Below, piece after piece: positions 57,745 to 64,000 of a stretch of 64,000 nucleotides of DNA. Source of the DNA: Amoebidium appalachense (Eukaryota > Ichthyosporea); contig CAVNZM010000010.1 of the NCBI GenBank assembly GCA_963693365.1, forward strand, positions 2,914,001 through 2,978,000, read 5' to 3'. The position numbers and the translations under genes were made by a program. How positions within the stretch are numbered: the stretch's first letter is position 1; each line of letters begins with the position of its first letter. Under the pieces are notes generated by a model, which was given only the letters and a program-made list of their open reading frames with translations, was not told where the DNA came from and searched no databases.

Positions 57745-58160
57745 ATATCAGAATAAAATAGCCAGTACTGACAGGTCGAGCATTCCACACGTGGCAACCA
57801 GCTGGCTGAGCTCATATAGCCCGAGTGCCAGCCTCGCAATAAGTACTATTCAAATGTGAACATATCGCAATATATAGCAAAATTTTAGTCTCAGGTAACC
57901 CATTAAACATGTGCAGGTAGCTATATATGGCCTAGTCTTAGAAAAAAAGGTAAATTGGAAGGTGCCAGCCAAAAACTAAAACGGCCTCTACATAAATCTA
58001 GACAGTGAATAGCATGTAGGAACTGCCGAACTTGTTTTAGATTCATTGTTATTAATGCTGTAGACGTGTACATGTCGATTTATTTTCATGATGCATTCAG
58101 CCTTGTTTAAATGCACTTTTTTGCTCGCTTGTACTTGTTTGTCTGGACGCTTTTTTTTTT

Positions 58161-58217
<57 letters not shown>

Positions 58218-58301
58218 TGGGGTGGACGTGCAAGAAAATCAATCCGTCTGATCGATACGGACATGATGCTACACTCCAGCAAGTGTCCTCCCATCGTCCA
58301 C

Positions 58302-58336
<35 letters not shown>

Positions 58337-58409
58337 AGATCTCGCTCTCTCCGCCTAATCTCCCCCGTCTTCACCACGCCCTCCCTCCCCTCCCCTCCCC
58401 CCTCTCCCT

Positions 58410-58498
<89 letters not shown>

Positions 58499-58538
58499 CC
58501 CCCCCCCCCCCCCCCCAGCTGCCCCCAACCCTCTCTCG

Positions 58539-58583
<45 letters not shown>

Positions 58584-58655
58584 TCTCTCTCCCCCCCCCC
58601 CCCCCCCCCCCCTCTCTCTCTCTCTCTCTATCTCCGATATTCAAAATCTCTCTCT

Positions 58656-58718
<63 letters not shown>

Positions 58719-58741
58719 CCCCTCCCCGCCACCGCAGTTTA

Positions 58742-58798
<57 letters not shown>

Positions 58799-59052
58799 AC
58801 CGTGCGGCACGTGACACACACGCACACACGCACCCCACGGTCCATCCCATTGGCCCTCAAACCAGCCAGCATGTATGTTACTGGGCACGTGGCTGCAGTG
58901 GTCGTAGTTCTGTTAGAACGCCTGGCAAAACGCTTCCACATGTACTCTATCATATTAAGTGCCTCTTAGTTGAACCGCATGCACACGGTGGTAGTGTCGG
59001 ACTTTTAGCACGGGTTTAATAGTGGTAGTCAGACGCTGCACGTACTCGTGTG

Positions 59053-59103
<51 letters not shown>

Positions 59104-60468
59104 GGGGGAAGGGGGCGGGAGGGGGGGGGGGGGGGGGGGGCGGCACGTGCAGCAGTGCTGGCAGATCACGGTACACAGCCCATCTGCTATGTTGACTCCT
59201 CTTCTATCCGTGTCCGTGTGGCCGGCTACAATTGTGGCAGGCTGTGCACACTTCCCGAAGTCCCAGGCCATTCATTGGGCCGAACGGGCCAACCAGCAGC
59301 AGCTGCTGCCGGCAATAAAAAGGAATGGACCGCCTGACCAATCGCAGTGCACTTTTTTTACCTGCTGGCATTTATGCCCCATATATGGTTCTATCTGAAT
59401 TCCGACGTCAGGCTTTTGCACTGTGGAGAGTCAGGGCAACAGGATGATCCGATACAGGATAGTTAGCCCTTGTGCAGCGCTTGGATATGTGCATGAGGGT
59501 GGCACCAGTCATTTTTAGTGTCATTTGAGTAGCGTTATACGCGCTTGAAGGCCTTTCTCTGCGTCGGGCACGGTGACACGCAGCTTGCAAAAAGCACCTT
59601 TGATCATAGATAAACTTGTACCTGGTAGGCTGAACAGATTGGAATGTAGATAACTTAATGAAACACCGTGCTGATTGGATCGCGTCAATATATTGGTGTT
59701 CTATTATTGGTTTAGAATCACTAAGAGATAAACCCGATAAATTTGGAAAATGACGTCCCCTATCCTGGGATTCGCGAAACGAAGTTATAGTGCTCTTGCG
59801 ATACTTTTCTCCGCCAGCTATTCTTTATTGACAGATAAATGGTGGCGTCTACTTTATATGTGTTTGCTTTCCAGTCTTTGCATTATTTTATACAGGCAAT
59901 TGCATATTGTTTACACGAAACACCCCAGATTGCTGAGGCCCGTCACCCGTGTCCGGCAATCGCCTCGTTATTGGGTAAACATTCTTGGTAGTATTTTATC
60001 CTGACATTGTTTTGGGTTCAAAGCATTTTAGTTTTTAAATTGATATTTAAACAGTTTTTGGATTAATTGCATCATTTTATTGGCGCAAAAGGTTTGCTGA
60101 CCAACCGGCTGTGGGCACCTATCTTTATTCAGCCAATCGCTTGACCGCGCCATTTTGGGGTCATATAACTACGATAAACAGGACGTTACCCGCCTCACTT
60201 GTCATATTTCAGTAGTAGTGCACATGTACCTTGCTAGCATATGGGCGAGGTAGAATGCGGTTGACGCGGGGTGGGTAAGATAGTGCGCAAACCATGGAGT
60301 AGCAATTGTTTGTAAGCGCATAGCAGGAGATAGCAGTGGGCACGCACAGGGTAGGCCGACGTATGGTTCTAGGCCGGCCAGCCTGGGGGCTGTGGCACCG
60401 GCCAGGGGTCAGGATTTGTAGGCTACACACACACATGTGCCCGATAGCCACACACGATCACAACCACA
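56871..60468. other. Intergenic region with microsatellites and CCAAT motifs
   Basis: C-run at 57067-57090, (CA)n 57598-57743, T/G-runs 58151-58217, C-runs and (CT)n 58303-58782, (GT)n 59048-59100, G-run 59119-59140. 59300-60460 is unique and AT-richer, with CCAATC motifs (e.g. 59329, 60135) and GCGCCATTTT at 60147-60156, likely promoter sequence of the following gene. No exon recognised. Confidence 0.55.
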
Positions 60469-61854
60469 ATGGTAAACATCGGGTTAGGCGCCCGGCGGGC
60501 CACATCGACGCCCACACTCGGGCACTCTAAGGCCGTGTCCGATGGCAGCCGTAACATGACACCCACCCACACACAGCTACCAGTGCACACCCCCTCACAC
60601 AACACCAGCCATGCCAACATCGAATTTCCCCCCGAAATGCACGCCCAGCACACAAACACTGGGCCGCCAAACCTGCTGGAGATCAAGCGCAGACCCAGCG
60701 GCTTCTCGCGGCTGCTGCGGCGGCTGTCGGGCAGCGGCTACAATGTGCACCGCGAGGGCATGGGCCAGTCCACGGCCACATATGACAGCCCGCCCAGCCC
60801 GACCATGAGCAAGACGGCCAGCGAGTTGCAGGCCAGCAGCAACAACACGTCCCAGGCCACGCTATCGTCTGTGGTTACCACCATCACGCACGACTCGCAG
60901 ACCAACGGCAACCCCCTGACCATTCGCCGTCGTCGCTCGTCCACGGCTGGGCGGGCGTCGCGCTGCGGATCCGTGCTGGATCTGGGCGTGCACCAGGAGG
61001 AGTACCCCGACGGCAGCGGGGCGCAGTCCGAGACGGCCTCGATCGCGCCCAGCATGTCGTCACGGCGCATCAAGTCGCTGTCGGGGGCGTCGGTCAAGCC
61101 CAAGCACCAGGTCATCGAGCTGGCCCAGGAGCTGGGCCACACACGGCGGCGGCTGGACGAGGAGATGTATGCCCGCATCGAGGCTGACTTCCGCGCCACA
61201 GAGCTCGAGCGCAGCCTGGCTGATGCCCGCTCACGCATTGCAACCACGGAGGCACGCCTGCGGGACGTGCAGCTAGAGCTTGCCTGCACGAGGGGCGAGC
61301 GGGACAGCCTGACCACACGGCTGGCGGCCGAGCGGCTACGGGCACAGACGGCCGAGCGCAGGGCCGACGAGGACCGGCGGGACTGCGAGAAGGTCAACGG
61401 CTGGTACCTGGCGCTGCTGATGGAGGTCGAGCGGCAGTCGCAGCTGCTGGACGATGTGCGGCGCACCCTCGTGGACCAGCTGCCGGCCCACCACGACCTG
61501 CTGGCCTACGAGCTGGGCCGCCTGGCCATCAACGGTGACGTCACGGCACTGGGCCTGCCCGACGACCGGCCACGCATCTACTTCCCGCAGTACGTCGAGG
61601 TCAGCCCGGAGGACGTCGAGGCCCCGCCTCTGCTCTCGGTGGCCCGCACACACACGGCCCCGCCAAGGCACCAGCTGACAGACGCCTGGGAAACGGCCCT
61701 GACCATGCCGGACAGCAGCGACAGCCTGCACAGGCCCAGCCACGGCCAGGGGCAGGGCCGGGCCAGCGGCAGCACACACAGCGTGTACAGGGAGGAGACA
61801 GTGGCAGAGAGCCAGTGCAGTAGCGGAAACCTGGTAGGCAGTGGCCAGCCATAG
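60469..61854 (+). CDS. Intron-less coiled-coil protein, family unknown
   Basis: 461 codons from ATG 60469 to TAG. Residues 1-205 are Ser/Thr/Pro-rich and likely disordered, with basic patches ('KRRPSGFSRLLRRLSG' near 73-88; 'TIRRRRSSTAGRAS' near 151-164) resembling phospho-sites. Residues about 210-340 form a continuous Arg/Glu/Leu-rich coiled coil ('ELAQELGHTRRRLDEEMYAR' onward). Then a short folded-looking piece ('YELGRLAINGDVTALGLPDD') and a disordered tail. GC-rich at third positions like the other host genes here, which supports a real gene. No known family recognised; a cytoskeletal or scaffold role would be a guess. Confidence 0.8.
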   Translation: MVNIGLGARRATSTPTLGHSKAVSDGSRNMTPTHTQLPVHTPSHNTSHANIEFPPEMHAQHTNTGPPNLLEIKRRPSGFSRLLRRLSGSGYNVHREGMGQSTATYDSPPSPTMSKTASELQASSNNTSQATLSSVVTTITHDSQTNGNPLTIRRRRSSTAGRASRCGSVLDLGVHQEEYPDGSGAQSETASIAPSMSSRRIKSLSGASVKPKHQVIELAQELGHTRRRLDEEMYARIEADFRATELERSLADARSRIATTEARLRDVQLELACTRGERDSLTTRLAAERLRAQTAERRADEDRRDCEKVNGWYLALLMEVERQSQLLDDVRRTLVDQLPAHHDLLAYELGRLAINGDVTALGLPDDRPRIYFPQYVEVSPEDVEAPPLLSVARTHTAPPRHQLTDAWETALTMPDSSDSLHRPSHGQGQGRASGSTHSVYREETVAESQCSSGNLVGSGQP

Positions 61855-62367
61855 CACATGTACCTATATATAGTTGTAGCTAATGATAGATTTCGAACTG
61901 TAGGTCAAGGCCGATGTGGGCTTTAAACTTTAACGCTTGTGTATTCCATCATGTGATTCAGATCAACTTCCATTGACCCCGCGTGGTATGGGCCATGGGG
62001 TGAGGGTCCTTCTTGCTTTCCTTTTTTTGAAAGGATGGATTCTCAGTGATTATGCGTGTACATAGTGTTAGGTCGTGCTTTCCGAGGGTAAGGCAGGGGG
62101 GAGGGGCAGGGATTTTCTGTTATATAGCTCTTTCTTTCTTTCTGTTTTTTTGGCTTTAGCACTGGATAAGAGACAGCGCCGGCCACAGCCGTGCTGGTCG
62201 CAAGGTAGCATTTTGGGTGTGGGCCCGGGGAGTGGCTGCAGGCCTGCCACGGTTCGGCCCCACCTGCTGGGGCTGGCCCCAACCATGTACAGTGACGTCA
62301 CATGGAATACAGGCCAAATGACGTCATGCGGCTGCCTGCTGAAAGCTGAAAAAGACCATTTGGGGGG

Positions 62368-62400
<33 letters not shown>

Positions 62401-62892
62401 ATACTACTGCAAGCCACAACTTTCACGTGCACACTCACTCAGCATAGGCCCTTCAGAGTGAAAATACGGTCTTAAACCAACCACCGCTTCTCCCATTTTA
62501 GTGTCTGGGCGCTGAACTCCCGAGAGCCACATTTCTCAAAGCGTCTGGGCCAATCAAGAAACCCAATCAAACTGTGTCACATTGCCGAAGTCGATGATGT
62601 CGACATACGGCAGAGCCGGCTTCAGCCTGTTTTTGTGCCTTTTTCAGGGCTACACGGCGTCATGGAAATTGTGCGCAGAATGACGTCACCAATGTGGCTC
62701 GCCGCCCAGCGGCTAAAATTGGAGTAGAGGTGGTTGCTTTAATCAGCCAATCGAAAAGGACCAAGAGAGTGCATGTGTGGCCGATCAAGAGAGGGTAGAC
62801 CACTGAGAAACATCCATGGGACCTATGGTCCACACCCCTGTGGCCACGTGTGTTCTGCACAGGGATATATAGGCACAAAGAGACCGGATCTG
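61855..62892. promoter_or_regulatory. Spacer and CRE-rich promoter-like region
   Basis: Three perfect CREs (TGACGTCA at 62293-62300, 62319-62326, 62681-62688), the last abutting CCAAT (62689-62693); further CCAATC at 62550, 62565 and 62748. G-run with interruptions at 62361-62398. Suggests a gene start just downstream. Confidence 0.45.
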
Positions 62893-63210
62893 ATGGAATG
62901 GTTGGGTGGCAGTGGAAGCCTGCTGCTGGCCTGTGTCTGTGAGAACCACGTTGCTTTTGTGTGCCCTGCCAAGCAGAAGCTTTATGGTATGTGTGGGTGT
63001 AAAAAAGATTAAGGGGGCAGGGGAGGGGGTGGGGGCGGCTGGAGGGGAGGGGGGACAGGGAGTAGGGGCGGTGGGGGTTGGGGGGGTTGGAGTGAGGGTG
63101 GGGGGGGGAAGGGAAGGGGGGGGGGGGGGGAGGCAATGTGTGTCTTTGTAGCCTCTCCTATCACATCCCGTAACCCCCGGGCCTGTGCCATGGTGTGGCC
63201 TGAAGACACG
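62893..63210 (+). CDS. Possible first exons of an unidentified gene
   Basis: ATG 62893 opens 31 codons ('MEWLGGSGSLLLACVCENHV...') to TATG|GTATGT at 62986. A TTTGTAG acceptor at 63151 allows an in-phase second exon ('SPITSRNPRACAMVWPED...'). The alternating hydrophobic pattern could be a beta-propeller start, but no family is recognised and the later frame becomes Cys-rich and doubtful. Supported mainly by the CRE/CCAAT-rich sequence just upstream. Confidence 0.3.
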
Positions 63211-63694
63211 TGCACAGGTGCATGTGCCCTGCAGCAGTGCACGTGCCCAAGCACACGTGGGCCTGGCTGTGTGCAGTATGTGTGCTGTACCAGAGTGGGG
63301 GGCACGGGTGTGTGTGTGTGGACAGGGGGTGAGTGTTGACTGCCTGCCAAAGAGGCACATGAGTGGAATGCGGTGTCTAAGTCCCACATCTGCATGTGCG
63401 TGCCTGAGTTATCAATGTCGTATGGGGGTTGGTGTGTGCTTACCTCAACAGGCAACAGTGGATTGTGTGTGTTTAGCTCTATTTCGTTTTGTCTGGATCC
63501 AATCTACCATATCAGTGTAATGGTGATATCATACGTGCTATGTGCATGTGTCTGAAGTTCACACATGGTTGTGGGTGTCTCAAAATGCCATGCCCGTGTG
63601 TTTGTGCCCGTTTCACGATGTGTGCTCAGGTCGGCCAAGATGTGTGTATATAAATGCACGCACGTTCGCATGTGTGTTCACGTGTGTTTGTGAG

Positions 63695-63773
<79 letters not shown>

Positions 63774-63853
63774 GTGTGTGTGTGTGTGTGTGCGCGCGCG
63801 CCCGTGAGCGTGTGGGCGTGTGTGCGAGTGTGCGTGTATCTGTGTGTCTCAGT

Positions 63854-63886
<33 letters not shown>

Positions 63887-64000
63887 ACTGTGTGTGTGTG
63901 TGTGTGTGCTTGGCACGGTGCTTTCACTGTGGTTATGTGTGCATGTGTGCCTGCACGTTTCATATGAATGTACGGCACTTAGGCTGAGCATTCCCCCCTC
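63211..64000. repeat. Spacer ending in (GT)n microsatellite
   Basis: Unique sequence to about 63690 without a recognised exon, then (GT)n about 63697-63768 and interrupted GT/GC to 63910. Confidence 0.8.

Overview
The window looks like nuclear DNA of a eukaryote, probably a unicellular relative of animals (holozoan). Its genes are split by many GT-AG introns and carry no bacterial signals. Identifiable products include an actin-family protein, a mitoribosomal L29/MRPL47 protein, a CHRAC1/Dpb3-type histone-fold protein, a chondroitin-synthase-family (CHGN) glycosyltransferase, a class C 7TM receptor, peptidyl-tRNA hydrolase 2 and a mitochondrial carrier. CHGN enzymes plus class C receptors beside Copia and Plavaka transposons make an ichthyosporean-like organism plausible; the species is inference only. 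Coding exons are GC-rich. Introns and spacers are packed with (CA)n/(GT)n, poly-C/poly-G runs up to about 60 nt, and private minisatellites.

Layout. 1-21.5 kb: one Plavaka-like (CMC superfamily) transposase gene on the + strand, entering the window already in progress. Its intron at 1141-11543 holds a 9.77-kb element with ~30-bp terminal inverted repeats (1441-11213), ATTGCCAAT-type subterminal repeats and an internal 183-bp satellite. Its intron at 12482-20817 holds a complete minus-strand Copia retrotransposon (13807-20561, 925-bp LTRs differing at one base by eye). 21.5-23.2 kb: AT-rich trailer with GGATATCC-type repeats. 23.2-24.4 kb: two LTR-like copies. 25.8-26.4 kb: a MITE-like inverted-repeat element. 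26.6-34.8 kb: a complete 16-exon actin-family gene whose introns hold different minisatellites. 38.2-41.4 kb: MRPL47 (-) and a CHRAC1-like gene (+), divergent. 41.6-44.1 kb: CHGN glycosyltransferase (-). 44.6-45.9 kb: a gag-like ORF between 93-bp direct repeats. 49.0-50.6 kb: class C 7TM receptor (+). 50.8-53.2 kb: PTRH2 (-), divergent from an SLC25 carrier (+, 53.6-56.1 kb) across a 374-bp promoter with CRE, E2F and CCAAT motifs. 60.5-61.9 kb: an intron-less coiled-coil ORF. The end holds a CRE-rich region and possible first exons of another gene.

How they fit together: the host genes are housekeeping (cytoskeleton, mitochondrial translation and transport, chromatin, protein synthesis quality control) plus cell-surface signalling and glycan synthesis. 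They are not an operon; the relations the sequence shows are shared divergent promoters. The first 24 kb are a transposon nest in which the later insertions fall in introns of the Plavaka gene, leaving most of its exons readable. All exon models were made by eye from reading frame, splice sites and family similarity.
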